64,000 nt of DNA from Diabrotica undecimpunctata (lineage: Eukaryota; Arthropoda; Insecta; Coleoptera; Chrysomelidae), in assembly GCF_040954645.1 (NCBI RefSeq), contig NC_092810.1, positions 13,936,377 to 14,000,376 on the forward strand, given 5' to 3'. Shown piece by piece: positions 43,560 to 55,680 of the stretch; position 1 is the stretch's first letter, and every line of letters begins with the position of its first letter. Made by a program: the position numbers and the translations under genes. The notes under the pieces were generated by a model. That model ran no database searches, was not told where the DNA came from, and saw only the letters and a list, made by a program, of their open reading frames with translations.

Positions 43560-44120
43560 AATTGAGCATTAACTTGTTCCAAAGTTTAAAAAAGCATTTA
43601 CTTGTTCGGATATTGAAAAGCGTAGCAGTTAAAATTGTAATGTTGCTTCTCTTGCAATAACCCAGTGGTAGAACAGATTGGGTAAAATGTATGTTTGAGG
43701 TATAATAGACATTTTTTTAGAAAAAAAGAAAAAAAATATGGTAAAAAGTATATTAAACAGCTTATTGAAACGTTGGTGGACGCCCTAAAGAAGGCACAAA
43801 AGAAGTTCCAAGATAAGTAAACAAGAAAAATTAAAAAACTCACAGATGATACGAGTCGTTCAGCAGCAGAATGGCCCAACTGATTTTTTGTATAAATCAG
43901 ATAGGTAGAACAATAGGTGGCAGTATATTATATATTTTATTTTTAGACAAACTTGCCCCAGTAAGAAACGTTTTTGACCAATTTAATCAGAAATGCAAAC
44001 TTAAAAACGTTCCTGAATCTTACTTAACATTAGACTAGATGCTTTTTTCATTTCGTGGACAGGATGTACATGCGCATTCCGCATGTACATCCCGAATAAG
44101 TCAGCAAACTATGATATAAA
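43560..44120 (+). pseudogene. piggyBac transposase fragment
   Basis: The clear part starts after a ttatttttag acceptor-like site at about 43949: DKLAPVRNVFDQFNQKCKLK, NVPESYLTLD-MLFSFRG and a degraded R-RIPHVHPE--SKL-YK. It corresponds to the first catalytic Asp region of piggyBac (kiaPvR-vfd-fv--C--------lTvDE-L--FRGR---r-Y-PnKP-KyGik), with the Glu after the first Asp replaced by a stop. The upstream part (KKYGKKYIKQLIETLVDALK, 43725-43790) is coding-like but I cannot assign it. Confidence 0.65.
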
Positions 44121-44587
44121 CTGCAATGGACACCAAATGGCGGACCGCGGTCCACATCCGGACCGTGAGCTTGTTTATTGCTGACCGCCGTTAAATTCAA
44201 AATATAGTTATAAAATTATAGTCCTATTTTCCTATAGAAAATGTCCTCGCTCCGAAACATAAGGCAATAGATAGGGATTAACGACATTAAAAATATCTGG
44301 TACATATTGCAAGTAACAAAGAGTTAATGGAAAATGTGATCGCTAACATTCATTAGTGGAAGGAATTGCATTTAAAAAAGAATTGCTCAGCCATTATTGA
44401 CAAGAAGTACTTATTAATCCGCCTTGTAAAATACTTATAAATAGTACGCCAAAAGTATTATTGTTGTACATACCTCTGTCAATAGGGGATTCCTTGGACT
44501 CTATAGTATATTCACTTGGTTCATACTCTGATTCTGATTCCGGAAAAGGTTTACTATCTACAGAATAAACATTTCGTTAGTTATGTT
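44121..44587. other. Non-coding stretch with one exon-like segment
   Basis: A ggcggaccgcggtccacat motif at 44140-44158 resembles hAT-type ends. On the minus strand 44557-44474 could be a small exon: the upstream side ends ttctgtag, the downstream side begins gtatgt, and the 28 codons SKPFPESESEYEPSEYTIES are open and acidic. I cannot assign it to a gene. Confidence 0.35.
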
Positions 44588-45213
44588 TGTAATACTTCTT
44601 CTTCTTCCTATGCCGTCCCCATTAACGGAGGTTGGCGACCACATTTTTAAAAGCTTCTCTGTCTTTTGCAACGTGGAATAATTCGTCTACAATCATGTTT
44701 GTCCAGTCTCGAATATTTCGCAGCCATGACTTCCTCTTTTTACCTATTCCCTTTTTGCCATCGACTCAACCCTGCATGATGACCTGCAGAAGACTATATT
44801 TATTATTTCTTAGTATGTGTCCAAGGTATGCAGTCTTGCGTACTTTTATCGTTCTCAACAATTTTTTGACTCGACCCATTCTTCTCAGCACTTCCTCATT
44901 GGTGACCCTGGCAGTCCATGGGATTCTCAACATTCTCCGGTATATCCAAAGTTCAAAGGCTTCATTTTTTTTAACTATTTGCGCTTTTAGTGTCCATGTT
45001 TCTACCCCGTACAATAGTTGCGACCAGACGTAACATTCAACAAACCTCAGTCTCAGCGCAATATTCAGATTTTTGTCACAGAACAATTGTTTGAATTTTA
45101 AGAACGCTGCCCTTGCCATTTCTATTCGTACCCGGATCTCTTGGTCTGGATCTAATTCTGTGTTGATGTAAGCTCCCAGATATTTATATTTTGTCACTCT
45201 CTCTATTTGCTGC
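44588..45213 (-). mobile_element. RTE-like LINE 3' part (minus strand)
   Basis: Reads IERVTKYKYLGAYINTELDP, RFVECYVWSQLLYGVETWTL, EAFELWIYRRMLRIPWTARV, TNEEVLRRMGRVKKLLRTIK and TAYLGHILRNNKYSLLQVIM. After one stop it reads WLRNIRDWTNMIVDELFHVA, with a GAAGAAG tail at 44590-44605. 5'-truncated: the RT palm is missing. It has inserted next to, and probably into, a hAT pseudogene whose coding begins at 45214. Confidence 0.88.
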
Positions 45214-45930
45214 TAAGATTAGTTTGGATTTAAAAAATGTTTTTTCGATCACTACGGACGGCGCTGCAGCGATGGTTGGGTGTAGAAAAGGCTTGGTCTG
45301 GCGACTAAGAGGCGATCCTATATGCAATGGAAATCTAATATCTTATTATTGTATTATTTATCAAAGTGTGTTGTGTTGCAGTTTAAATCCAAATATTTAT
45401 AGTAAAATGCAAACCGTCATGAAGAACTTTAGTTAACTTTATACGTGCAAAATCATCTTTAAGGCATCGTCAATTCAAATTATTCCTATAAGACACTAAT
45501 GCTCAGTTTGACGATTTGCTTCTTCATAACAACGTGAGATGGCTGAGCAAAGATTTAGTGCTTGAAAGATTCTTTGCAATACTTGACAATATAAAATAAT
45601 TTCTATCCACTATTGATAATGAAGCTACAAATGACCATTTGGGCTTTCTCTTGGACACAGAAAACGTTGCAACTATCGCATTTTTGGCTGATATCTTCAG
45701 ACATCTGAACTTCTTAAATTTAAACTACACTGCAAGGGAAAACTTATTTGTGAGCTTCTGTCGGATATTAGAAGTTTTTCTTAAAAGATTCAACTTTTTT
45801 CTGAGGATATTAAAACAGAACTCTCCTTAAAATATGGAAGTATACGTTGAAGCTCAGCTTTCGGGGCCATATCGCGTTAGTACTAAAACCACCGATTTAG
45901 GAGAAAGAATATGTGAGCCTATATCTAGAT
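45214..45930 (+). pseudogene. hAT-superfamily transposase remnant (GTF2IRD2/ZBED-like)
   Basis: The plus strand reads KISLDLKNVFSITTDGAAAM then VGCRKGLVWRL (second catalytic Asp block: TDGA-AMvG--kG) and degraded IIYQSVLCCSLN. With frameshifts it continues to VNFIRAKSSLRHRQFK, NNVRWLSKDLVLERFFAILD and FLADIFRHLNFLNLN. This is the core of the GTF2IRD2/SCAND3/ZBED group. Only the N-terminal end of this type is seen at 487-1146, so these are two different decayed copies. Stops are frequent, and neither the BED finger nor hATC was found. Confidence 0.8.
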
Positions 45931-45959
45931 CGTCTAGAAATATTTTTTTTTCTTCTTCT

Positions 45960-46321
45960 TTCTTCTTGTATGGAGGCTTTAAAGCCTGTTTTTTCTTGTT
46001 TAAAGCCTATTAAACAGACTTTTCCCTGATATTTCTCGAAGTATTTTCATCTCTGTTGTTTCTAGTAGTCGTCTCGTTTTAGATGTGTCAGGTCTTGTCT
46101 CCGCCGTGTATGTTAATATAGGTCTAATTGCTGCTTTATAGATTCTTGTTTTTGTATCTTGTCTTAGGTGTTTGTTCTTCCAGATTGTGTCATTAAGAGA
46201 TCCCGCCGCTTTAATTGCTTTTAAGCTTTGTTGTCGTACTTCTTCACTAACATCTCCGTAACTAGTTATATCTATTCCCAGATATCTAAACCTTGCTATC
46301 TGATTTATTGTAAAACGCATG
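45960..46321 (-). mobile_element. LINE RT C-terminal fragment inserted in piggyBac
   Basis: Minus strand: FTINQIARFRYLGIDITSYG, EEVRQQSLKAIKAAGSLNDT, IWKNKHLRQDTKTRIYKAAI, RPILTYTAETRPDTSKTRRL and EMKILREISGKSLF. It ends with a (GAA)n tail near 45950. It is a LINE subtype different from the neighbours. It borders the piggyBac coding sequence that starts at 46325. Confidence 0.8.
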
Positions 46322-46324
46322 CTG

Positions 46325-47015
46325 GAGCAGCACAAAATTACAATTGTTGGAACAATTAGAAAAAATAAAAGGAAGATTCCAAAGGAACTTCTTGATCCCA
46401 GCAGATTACAGTACCCGATTATGTTTGCATTTTTAAAATCCACTATTTTGGTGTCGTATATCCCGAAGAAAAAAGTCGTGACGTTGTTATCATCTTTTCA
46501 CTATGATGACTCAATTGATGAAGATTCTGGAGATGCCTGTAAACCCAACATTATTATTTTTTGTAACAATACAAAATTGGACGTTGACTCAGTCAATCAG
46601 AATTGTGCGGCTTATAACGTAGATAGAAACACACGAAGATGGCCAATGGGCATTTTTAATAATTTACTCAACATTGCAGGCATAAACTCTCACGTCATAC
46701 ATAACTGTAGTGCAAATGAAAACGACATAATTTCGAAACGAAGATTGTTTCTGAAATCAATTGGCTTAGCCTTAACAAGAAAGAACATGCTAACCAGATC
46801 AAGAGTGCCTTATTTACAAAAGGATATCAGAAAAAATATCGCCCAAAAATTAAGCGGAGTACATGCAGATCCAACGCCTCCGCGTCCAAATACACGAGGT
46901 CGTTGCGCCTATTCTCCAAATCGTAAAACACGATATTTTGTGTCAAATGCCAAAAATAGCTATACTTTGAGCGTGTAAAACCGATTTGCGAAGATTGCAA
47001 TGACAATTTAAATTA
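46325..47015 (+). pseudogene. piggyBac transposase C-terminal half
   Basis: The frame is open from 46319 to 46978 and reads ITIVGTIRKNKRKIPKELLD, STILVSYIPKKKVVTLLSSF, KPNIIIFCNNTKLDVDSVNQ, NTRRWPMGIFNNLLNIAGIN and a terminal RCAYSPNRKTRYFVSNAKNS. Family blocks are GTiRKNKreIP, LvSYvPKK-k-V-LLSS-H and YN-TKGGVD--D. Here GGVD is LDVD, so the region of the third catalytic Asp is altered. After the stop the last Cys pair continues in another frame (VKPICEDCND). The N-terminal half is absent and a LINE sits at the left boundary. Confidence 0.85.
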
Positions 47016-47079
47016 GGATTAGAATTTTGTTTATTAAATATAAGAGAAGTTCATTTTTGTATGCAACTTTCTTTGCATT

Positions 47080-49231
47080 TTCTTAAAGATGTTATTTTAT
47101 CATATATCTCCTAAAACTGTTGTCCGATTTAAGTGATTTTTTTAATATGTTATAGCCTTATTCCTTGACAATATCTTTGTAATAATATTGTTGCAAAACA
47201 GGTAAATTTTCATTGTATACCGGATGTACGAATCAAACTGTGTTTTTTTCTTAAAGTTTGCATCACCCTGTGGAATATTCTAGCATTTGTAGAAGACTGA
47301 AATTAAATTATAGCCTCATGCTTTCTCAACATTTTGTTATTTGATTGATTCGCTTATGTTGCATATTACAAAAGTTAGGTGCTTTAACAACTAGACATAT
47401 TTTTTATCAATTTTTATCTCCGCGGAAGAGAAAAAATATTCTTTTTGAAAAAAAGTCAAAATTCAAATTAACAATATTTTGAAAATCAATTTTAATCAAT
47501 CAAGTCTAATTTAAAAAAAAAAAAATTGGGTATCAATAATGGGTGTTGCCGCCTCTAGCCCTTAGGACTTCTTGGAACCGGTTTGGTAATTCATTCATGA
47601 TATCCTGGATATCAGATTGGGGGATATTGTGCCACACCTCTACTGCAGCTGTCTTCAGCTCTTCAAAGGATGCAGGGGCTGGTACTCTTGCTCTTACCCG
47701 TCTTTTGAGGTTGTCCCAGATATGCTCAATTGGGTTAAGATCGGGACTGTGTGCTGGCCATAGTAGAACTTGAATCCCGACCTCATTAAGGTACTCACGA
47801 GTAGATCTTGATGTATGGCAACGTGCATTGCCATGCATTAGTCTGAAGTTATCACTAATGAATGGTGCAATAGGCATGACATGGTCTTGGAGAACTTTTT
47901 GTACGTATACTTGAGCATTCACACTGCCTTTACCGAACACAACAAGATCGGTACGCCATTCGTAAGAAATACCTCCCAAAATTATTATTGACCCTCTTCG
48001 GTAAGCCACTGTTTCGGTTATAGAGCATGTAGCAAACCTTTTATTTTGGCACCTATAGACACGTTGGCGTCCATTTGGACCTTTTAGGGGTATTCTGCTC
48101 TCATCTTAGAACAGTATATTCTTCTATTCCGCCATAGTCCAGTTAGCATATTCTCGCGCAAAATGAAGTCTGGCCCTACAATGTTGTGGGAGCAGTTGTG
48201 GTGCGTGAACTGGACGAAAAGCCCTCAAGTTTATTTCTGACAGTCTTCTTCTAATCGTTTGTCTACTCACACTAACGTTTCTCACCTCAAGAAGAGACCT
48301 ACGAGCTTTAGAAGCGGTGCAAAAGCGATTTCTCAATACTTGAGTGACAATGAACCGGTCATCTCGAACTGAAGTGCATCGTTTTCGACTGGACCTTGAC
48401 CTGGCCAGCGGTTGTACGATCCTGTCTCCCAAAATCGTCTGATGGCATCTTGTACCGTAGTTCTGGGTACATCTAGTATACCAGCGATATGGAGTTGACT
48501 ATAACCAGCATCAACTAAAGCCACTGCCCTAGCAGAATCAGTTGAAATGAGTGGCATTTTTAAAATCACAAACAATAAATAAGCACTAAAATTTAACTTA
48601 AACAATATTCGCTCACAATTATATAAAATTACAATTTTAATTGTTAATTTTAATTACAAATTTAATTTTAATTACAAATTGTTCAAGAATTGTTATTAAC
48701 ACGAAAACAGATTTGCAACAATGTCGTACAATGACTATATGTTAAAAATCCTTGGATGACATAAATTTAGGAAACAAACTGTCACAGGTAATGTAAACAA
48801 AACAATAATAAAGGTGGTGTGGTTAATTTTGCTGGTGAGTTAAATCGTCAGTATTGATGAAAAAATAGAAAGTTGTTAAACTCCCTAACTTTTGTATTAT
48901 CCAACATAAGCGAATGAATCAAAAAACAAAATATTGAGAAGACATTAGGCTATAGTTAGTAGTTTTAATTTCAATATTTTATAAATGTTAGAATATTCCA
49001 CAGGGTGATGCAAACTTTCAGAAAAAAACACAGTTTAATTCGTACACCTGGTATACAATGAAAATTTACCTATTTAGGAACCATATTATTATAACGATAT
49101 TTTCAAGAAATAAGGCTACTATAACATATTAAAAAAATCACTTAAATCGGACAGGTTTATGAGATATAAGAACAGGTTTTTGAGATATAAGACATTTTTA
49201 AGGTGGCCGGGTAATTTTGGCCCAGAGTGTA
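47080..49231 (-). mobile_element. Tc1/mariner element with ~300-bp inverted repeats
   Basis: The arms 47080-47393 and 48868-49231 are reverse complements with modest divergence (shared: gtccgatttaagtgattttt, atattctagcattt-like, gcatcaccctgtggaatatt). They enclose a Tc1 transposase on the minus strand. The right end runs to gtaattttggcccagagtgt followed by TA. The left arm lacks the outermost ~30 bp and so is truncated. Inner parts hold non-coding AT-rich DNA on both sides. Confidence 0.85.
47533..48557 (-). pseudogene. Tc1-type transposase pseudogene
   Basis: The start is MPLISTDSARAVALVDAGYS (48557), followed by LHIAGILDVPRTTVQDAIRR, a helix-turn-helix. A frameshift near 48405 leads to SRKRCTSVRDDRFIVTQVLR and VSRQTIRRRLSEINLRAFRP (second HTH). 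The catalytic part has ILF then a stop replacing the residue before DESRI (first Asp at about 48105), LMHGNARCHTSRSTREYL (the second Asp of the DNA-CHT box is Gly) and WPAHSPDLNPIEHIWDNLKR (Glu present). It ends ARGGNTHY at 47533. About 340 residues would be the normal length and are accounted for. One frameshift, one stop and one lost catalytic Asp show that it is dead, though otherwise well preserved. Confidence 0.9.
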
Positions 49232-50154
49232 TATCAATTTATTGTAATCTTTTCTAATGTATTGTGTAAAATAAAAACTGGACCTCACGTAATTTGCATG
49301 TACCCGATTACTCAAGGGTTAACAAGTAAGTATGGTACTGTCAAACATTTTATTAAAGCTGCCTATTTTTGCAAGTTAATTTAGAAACAAAGCATTGCAA
49401 AGTTTGTGCTACTTTATTTGTATACCTACAGTAATAAAGATAAAGCATCTTTTTTAAGTCATAAAAATGACGATCAATTACCTGTATAAAGTTAACTTCC
49501 ACTGCCGCTGATTTTCCGTCTCGCTAAGAGCAATAATTTTAAGTGAATTAACAATTTCGCTAGTAACGACAGAAGTGAGTACAAAGTAGAGCATATAAAA
49601 AATCCATCCACTTTCCCGATCCCGATAAAAATTTCTGCCATAAAACTCCTGGACATAAAGAAGTTCTGAAACTTTTTATTTTAATAACAGACTCGCCTTT
49701 TTATCATTTCTTTACTTTGCGGAATTTTGTTTTCCTTGGAAAAATCTTGATATGTTTTCGATTATATAACATTATCTGCTTTCCTTCTCGACCGTTCTTT
49801 ATTATATTTACATACAACTGGCAATGTTTTATTCATGAAGCTGTTATTAAGAATTGTAGGGGAGAGTCGGGTATTAGCATACGACAGGAAATCGCAGTTT
49901 AACACTTACTTAAAGTGAACAAGGAAAATATAGGACGATAAAATATAAAATTTATGGCTACAAATCGCAACAAATGGGATGCCGATAGGGCGTTAAAGTG
50001 GTTTAAACATTTATTTGAAGATCAACGCAAAGAGTTTTTCGCAAAATAAAACTTGTGGTACTTTCTCTCTTTGAGATCTTTTTAAATCAATACTAACATA
50101 ATAATTATAATAACATATTTAAGCAGTAATTAAAATAAATATATCCGAGATATA
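49232..50154. other. Non-coding stretch
   Basis: No recognisable gene or repeat end. The small frames are AT-rich and unassigned. Confidence 0.5.
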
Positions 50155-52310
50155 TGCGAAAGAAATAGTGTGAGTCTGCTTCCTAAGAGAAGACTATATA
50201 CATGGACGTCTCCAACACAAGAAAAGTAATTCAAAATCAATTTATTAGAGGAAGACTCAATAAAAGACCTATATAAGCGAAGATTGGACCAAAAGCTAGA
50301 AGAGTTTCGGTATGAATCATTAGAACAAACATACGAACACATAAAAACCTGCATGAAGACAGCAGCCCTAGAAGCTCTTGGAGAAGTGGACCAAAAATAC
50401 ACCCACCAAACTACGAAATTAACCAAAGACACACTAACATGCATAAAAGAGAAAAAAGAACTTCATATAAAATACCTGAACACAAAAAACTATGAGGACT
50501 TGGAACTATACAGAAAAAAAATAAAGAAGTGAAAAGAAAAGTAGCAAATGAAAAGAATGAAAGATGGGAAAAAACATGCACAGAGATAGAACAGCACATA
50601 GGAGGAACGTGAAATTCAGAGTCATGGCGCATCTTAAAGTCGCTCCAAAGAAATAAGACAGAGAAAATCAAGATCGGTCAAATCAAAGAAAACGAATGGC
50701 AAGAATACTATAAAAAATTGCTAACCGAAGACCGCCCTGAATTCAAACAATCAGAAATAAACGGAATAGAAATCTACACACATGACGAAATCGAATTAAG
50801 CCTAGCTGAAGTAAAAAGAACGATCAAAACTCTAAAGAACAAAAAAGCAGAAGGTCCCGGCGGAATACCAAATAAATTGATTAAAAACGGATCGGAAAAG
50901 TTATTCCGTATGATACATGTTTATAAAAGGTTTGAGAGAGCTCTGAATGGAGAAGACTTACCGGCAGAATGGACCCAAGCATATATGACATCAATATACA
51001 AGAAAGGAAATAGAAAAAACTGCGAAAACTATCGGGGAATCAGCAATATATCATCTATAGGCAGACTGTATGGAAAAACCATAAAGGAAAAATTAGAAAT
51101 ATATATACAAGATAAAATCGGAGAAGACCAGGCAGGTTTCACAGCGGGGAAAGCATGCTTAGATCACATTTACACGGTCGAACAACTAATAGAAAAAAGA
51201 ATGGCCAAAAATAGATCCGTCCATCTGGCTTTTGTTGATCTTAAGAAGGCATATGACTCAATACCTAGAACCAAGTTATGGGAAGCAATGGAAGACATCG
51301 AAGTTCCACGAAGATTAATAAACGCGGTAAAAGCACTCTACAAGAATAACGAAGTAGCTATCAAAACGGGCAATAGAATATGCATTTAAGACGACTAAGG
51401 GACTACTACAGGGTTGCTCCACATTCCCCACCCTGTTCAAAATATTCCTGGAAAAAACCCTGAAACCATGTAAAAGAAAGTTCGAAGGAATGGGTATACC
51501 AGTAAGGAACGAATATCTATATACGCTAAGTTTTGCCGACGACCAAATAGTGATCGCACAAGACGAGGATGACCTCAGTTTTATGATGAGAAAACTGGAG
51601 CAGGAATATACAAAGAATGGGATGGAAATAAACCTAAAGAAAACTGAATACCTAACAACGGAGAATACAGAAATAAAACAGCTGGAAATAGACGAAGGTA
51701 AACAAATCAAAGGAACAGACAAGTATAAGTATTTAGGTTTCATAATATCAAACAAAGGAACAACGGAGGAAGATATAAAAAATAGACTAGGACAAACAAG
51801 AGACTGCATACGAAAATTGAACCCGGTACTATGGGATAAGAACATCAGCATGAAAACAAAGAAAAAAATATATAATACTATGACAAGAAGTATCCTCACT
51901 TATGGGTGTGAAAATTGGACAATAAATAAGAAAACCAAAAACAAAATAAGAGCAACAGAGATGAAATTCCTAAGGAGAAGCTGCAGAGTAACAATAAGAG
52001 ATAGAATAAATAACATGGAGATTAAGAGGAAAATGGGAATGAACTCCGACATAATAGACTACCTCGAACAGAAGAGGTTAACCTGGTACGGACATGTCAG
52101 AAGAGCAGACCAAAATCGGTGGATAAATAGAATAACAGAGTGGAGCCCGATAGGAAGAAGAAAGAGAGGCAGACCCCGAAGATCTTTCAGAGATGAGGTG
52201 GACGAAGCAATGAGTAGAAGAAACCTACAGGAAGGGGACTGGCTAAACAGGAAAAATTGGAGAAAACGGTTGAGTGAAGGAATACAGTGAAAACTGTGGA
52301 AATCCTTGTA
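50155..52310 (+). mobile_element. RTE-like LINE, long reverse transcriptase ORF with an endonuclease deletion
   Basis: It begins inside the endonuclease (SLLPKRRLYTWTSPTQEK) and skips its end, including the IDYI and SDH blocks, to enter the linker (50284-50532). After a frameshift the RT reads NKKAEGPGGIPNKLIKNGSE, NCENYRGISNISSIGRLYGK, DQAGFTAGKACLDHIYTVEQ and VHLAFVDLKKAYDSIPRTKL (50718-51389). A second frameshift near 51375 passes to KGLLQGCSTFPTLFKIFLEK, the catalytic LSFADDQIVIAQDEDDLSFM and ILTYGCENWTINKKTKNKIR. It then reaches KRLTWYGHVRRADQNRWINR, RKRGRPRRSFRDEVDEAMSR and the stop at 52290. All RT motifs are present. It is the closest relative of the older split copy at 3700-5485. Confidence 0.88.
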
Positions 52311-52584
52311 TATATATACGTCTCCTTCACATACTTATAGAAAAACTTATCTTGAAGTAGATGTTTACTCAGACCACAATCCATTATACAATGGAAGCCC
52401 ATAGGAAGGCGAAAAAAAGGAAGGCCCAGAACGAGATGGTTGGATGACGTGGAAGACGACCTGAAAACAATGAACATAAGACAATAAAGAAGAAGGGCAC
52501 AAGAGAGATGTGAATGGAAGGACATAGCCAGACAGGCAAAGACCCATTCAAGGTTATGATTTCAAAAGAAGAAGAAGAAGAACA
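52311..52584 (+). mobile_element. LINE 3' terminal fragments
   Basis: 52311-52384 has an endonuclease-like relic (VDVYSDHNPLYN). 52385-52580 reads WKPIGRRKKGRPRTRWLDDV, EDDLKTMNIRQ-RRRAQERC and EWKDIARQAKTHSRL and ends with a (GAA)n tail, the end of another LINE RT ORF. Confidence 0.65.
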
Positions 52585-52979
52585 ATCCATTATAATGAAT
52601 ACCTATAAATCTCTATTAATACCCATAAATATGCTGATAAACGATGAAATAAAAAACGAATTAAAAAATAATGTGAATGTCAATATGCAAGTAGCACCAA
52701 TTGAAACCAGCTCAAGAAATTTTGAGACAATACAGGTCAGAGGCTAAAAAAATATTGTTTGACAGAAAAAATAGTACTACAGATGAAAGAAGAAAGGAAA
52801 TATAAATGAAAATAAGTACAAAAATATAAAGAGATAGAACGAATAATTAAATCGCACCTCCGTTAAAAAAGAGTCACAATTCAAAAATCGCCATTATTAA
52901 GATGAACATGCTATAAGTATTGAAATATACGATTTTGTAATAAAGTCTGGTACCCAAATACAGTGATGGGCTATTTGAT
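52585..52979. other. Non-coding spacer
   Basis: AT-rich. A short open frame continues from the LINE tail but has no recognisable content. Confidence 0.5.
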
Positions 52980-55680
52980 TGATTTCAGATATATCAAGTA
53001 AAATCTGTAACTGCTGATATTGACATAGAAAGAAACTTTAAAAAGGCAGCAGCACCACTGGTGAAAATGATAGAAGAACTACCTGATAATCTGGAATCTT
53101 TTCCATTCTTACCAAATACCTGCCCTTATAGTTCCCGTATATTTCCCGTATATTTCCCTTATAGTCCTTGTGCCTTCGATATGGCGGAAAACCTAGGAGC
53201 TGTCTTCTATTAGCTAAAAAATATTATCAGAAAAAAGAAAAGTGATAATATGAAAGTACTATAAGTAAGACGGATGCTGTACTAGAAGCTAAGTTGGTCG
53301 ATAATTCTGTAGTTTGCATTGCTTCAAATATATATGACATCTATCCAATAACAAATGTTAAACGTTATTCGCAAAAGGAAAAAAGCACATACAAGTTTGC
53401 AGACCAGCAGTACTTGCAGAGTATAACAAAAGAATGTGTGGTACTGATCGAATGAATCAGAACGTTGGGCATTACAGGATTCAAACTAGAAGCAGAAAAT
53501 GGTACTGGTGTTTGTATCGAAAATTAAACAACACTTATATGTTCCGAATAGACTTTTGAAGGGTTATGTATACCAAAGGTACTGGCAGAACTTCATCTCC
53601 ATCTTCTAATGTGCAAAGCGTAGCCGATGAAATTAGATATAATAGGATGAAACTTCTTCTTCTTCAAGTGCCCTCTCCGCTACGAAGTTTGGCAATCATC
53701 ATTGCTATTCGTATCTTTGAAGCTGTTGCTCTAAATAATTGGCTAGATATGCACTGGAACCAGTCTCTTAAATTGCGCAGCCAAGATATACGTCGTCTTC
53801 CCACGCTTCGTTTGCCCTGAATCTATCCTTGGATAATTAACTGGAGCAATCGGTACTTTTTCCCTCTCATCACATGACCAAGATATTCCAACTTTCTTCT
53901 CTTGATGGTGATCAACAGCTCCCGTTCTTTGTTTATTCTTCGAAGAACTACACTATTTGTTATTTCGTCTGTACAAGGTATTTTCAAAATTCTTCTGTAT
54001 ATCCACATTTCGAAGGCCTCTAGTTTATCGGTATTGCTGTTGTTTAAATTCCAAGTCTCTACTCCGTACAGCAGTATCGAGAAGATGTAGCATCTAACCA
54101 ATCTCATTTTCAGGTTTAAGTTAATGTCATGACTTCCCAGAATGTCCTTCATATTAACAAAAGCAGCTCGAGCCTTTCCAATTCTAGTTTTTATTTCTTC
54201 TGTGATGTCATTGTTGTTATTAACGCTTGTTCCCAAATATTTATATTTGTGCACCCGTTCGATTTCGTTATTGTGAATGTACAAGTTTGCATTCAATCTT
54301 TGTTTTTTTGAAATAATCATAAATTTCGTCTTCTTGATGTTCATTGTTAACCCTTTCTCTTCACTAGCTGCAACTACCTTGTTTAAAATGGCTTGCAGGT
54401 CTTCTACTGTCTCCGCAATTAAAACCGTATCATCTACGTATCTAATATTACTAATTGGTTGGCCGTTAACTTTTATCCCAATCTTTTCTTCCTCCAATGC
54501 TTTCTTCACAATTTCTTCCGAATAGATATTAAATAGCATTGGTGACAGCACACATTCTTGTCTGACTCCTTTTTTAATTTAAATTTTATTTGTTGTGCTA
54601 TTTTCGATGCGTGCGACTGCCTTCTGATTATAATACAGAGTAGATATTATTCTTATATCGCGAGTGTCTAACTGTTTAGCTTCCAAGATCTCTAAAAGTT
54701 GGTCATGCTTGACGTTATCAAACGCCTTGTTGTAATCAATGAAACAAGCAAATACATCTTGATTCCCATCCAAAAACCTTTGTGTCAAGATGTTAAAGGC
54801 AAATAATGCTTCGCGAGTTCCATATCCCTCCCGGAATCCAAACTGAGTTTCTCCGATATTTTCTTCCAATTTTCTGTAAATTCTATTGTGAATTATTTTG
54901 AAGAATATTTTTAAGGTATGGCTCATCAGACTGATCGTGCGATGATCACTGCACTGCTTAGCATGTGCCTTCTTGGGAAGAGGGACAAAGGTTGATCTTA
55001 GCCATTCTTCAGGAATTATACTGTTTTCATAAATCTTGTTAAATAAGTCTACTAACAAATGGATTCGATCTTTTAGTATATCCGCTGGTAGCTTCTGGTC
55101 CTGGAGCTTTGCTATTCTTTGATGACTTCACCGATTGCATTACTTCTTCTTTGCTTATTTCTGGACCTGTCTCTTCTGGAAAATTATCACAAGGATGCTG
55201 CCTTTGTTCGTCAAACAGTTCTTCTAGGTATGTCTGCCAATGTTTTAGTTTCTCCTCTGTTTCCATTATCGTGTTCCCTTGTTGGTCTATACGTACTGTC
55301 TGCTTCCTGTTTCTATTGTTGATCATTTCTTTAACTTTCTTGTGAAGATAGAACGAATCATATTTCGCTTCCAAGTTTTCAATCTCCTTACATTTGTCTT
55401 GTAACTATTGTTTTTTAGCGTCGCGGATTTTTCTTTTGATCTCTGTGTTAATTTGCTTATACTGTTCTTCATTTTTGCCTTTCGATAGTCTTCGAGAATT
55501 CATCAATAACAAAATTTCGTCACTCATCCATTCTTTCTGTTTCTTTGGTTTTTCTCTCTTCAGAATATTTTTAGCGGGCCTCTAAAGGATGAAACACCTA
55601 GAGGATAAAATTCCAAACGACAAAAGAAGACGTTATGCTGGAAGATTTTGCAAAAGTTTAACACGCACGATGTGTAAAAA
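52980..55680 (+). pseudogene. piggyBac transposase, interrupted by a LINE (53654-55585)
   Basis: Left part (52985-53643): VKSVTADIDIERNFKKAAAP, KMIEELPDNLESFPFLPN, a broken GT-R-NR region (MAENLGAVFY near 53190), KLVDNSVVCIASNIYDIYPI and VKRYSQKEKSTYKFADQQYL. Then comes YNKRMCGTDRMNQNVGHYRI (family MGGTDRMDQN---YRI, with GG changed to CG), RKWYWCLYRKLNNTYMF and DEIRYNRM. Right part (55596-55675) continues the same frame sense: KHLEDKIPNDKRRRYAGRFC and LTRTMCKKCKLGLY with a stop, which is the terminal Cys-rich domain. The LINE between them is flanked by a 10-bp duplication. Several frameshifts. The right terminal repeat is at 55941-55960. Confidence 0.88.
53654..55585 (-). mobile_element. RTE-like LINE, nearly complete reverse transcriptase, 10-bp target duplication
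   Basis: Minus strand from 55585: linker pieces (NILKREKPKKQKEWMSDEIL, 55394-55585), an open frame YDSFYLHKKVKEMINNRNRK to NSKAPGPEATSG (55374-55039), then FNKIYENSIIPEEWLRSTFV, GETQFGFREGYGTREALFAF and VFACFIDYNKAFDNVKHDQL (55058-54579). After one stop it reads RQECVLSPMLFNIYSEEIVK, the palm IRYVDDTVLIAETVEDLQAI (YADD changed to YVDD), CYIFSILLYGVETWNLNNSN and EMWIYRRILKIPC to the end of the C-terminal domain, with a (GAA)n tail at 53654-53668. The aggatgaaac repeat at 53644-53653 and 55586-55595 is the target duplication. Only about three lesions, so it is a young insertion; the endonuclease is missing by 5' truncation. Confidence 0.92.

Noticed and set aside
51315..51899. 194-codon minus-strand frame, hydrophobic
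   Set aside because: Antisense of a Lys/Glu-rich LINE RT region, which gives Phe/Leu/Ser-rich shadows.
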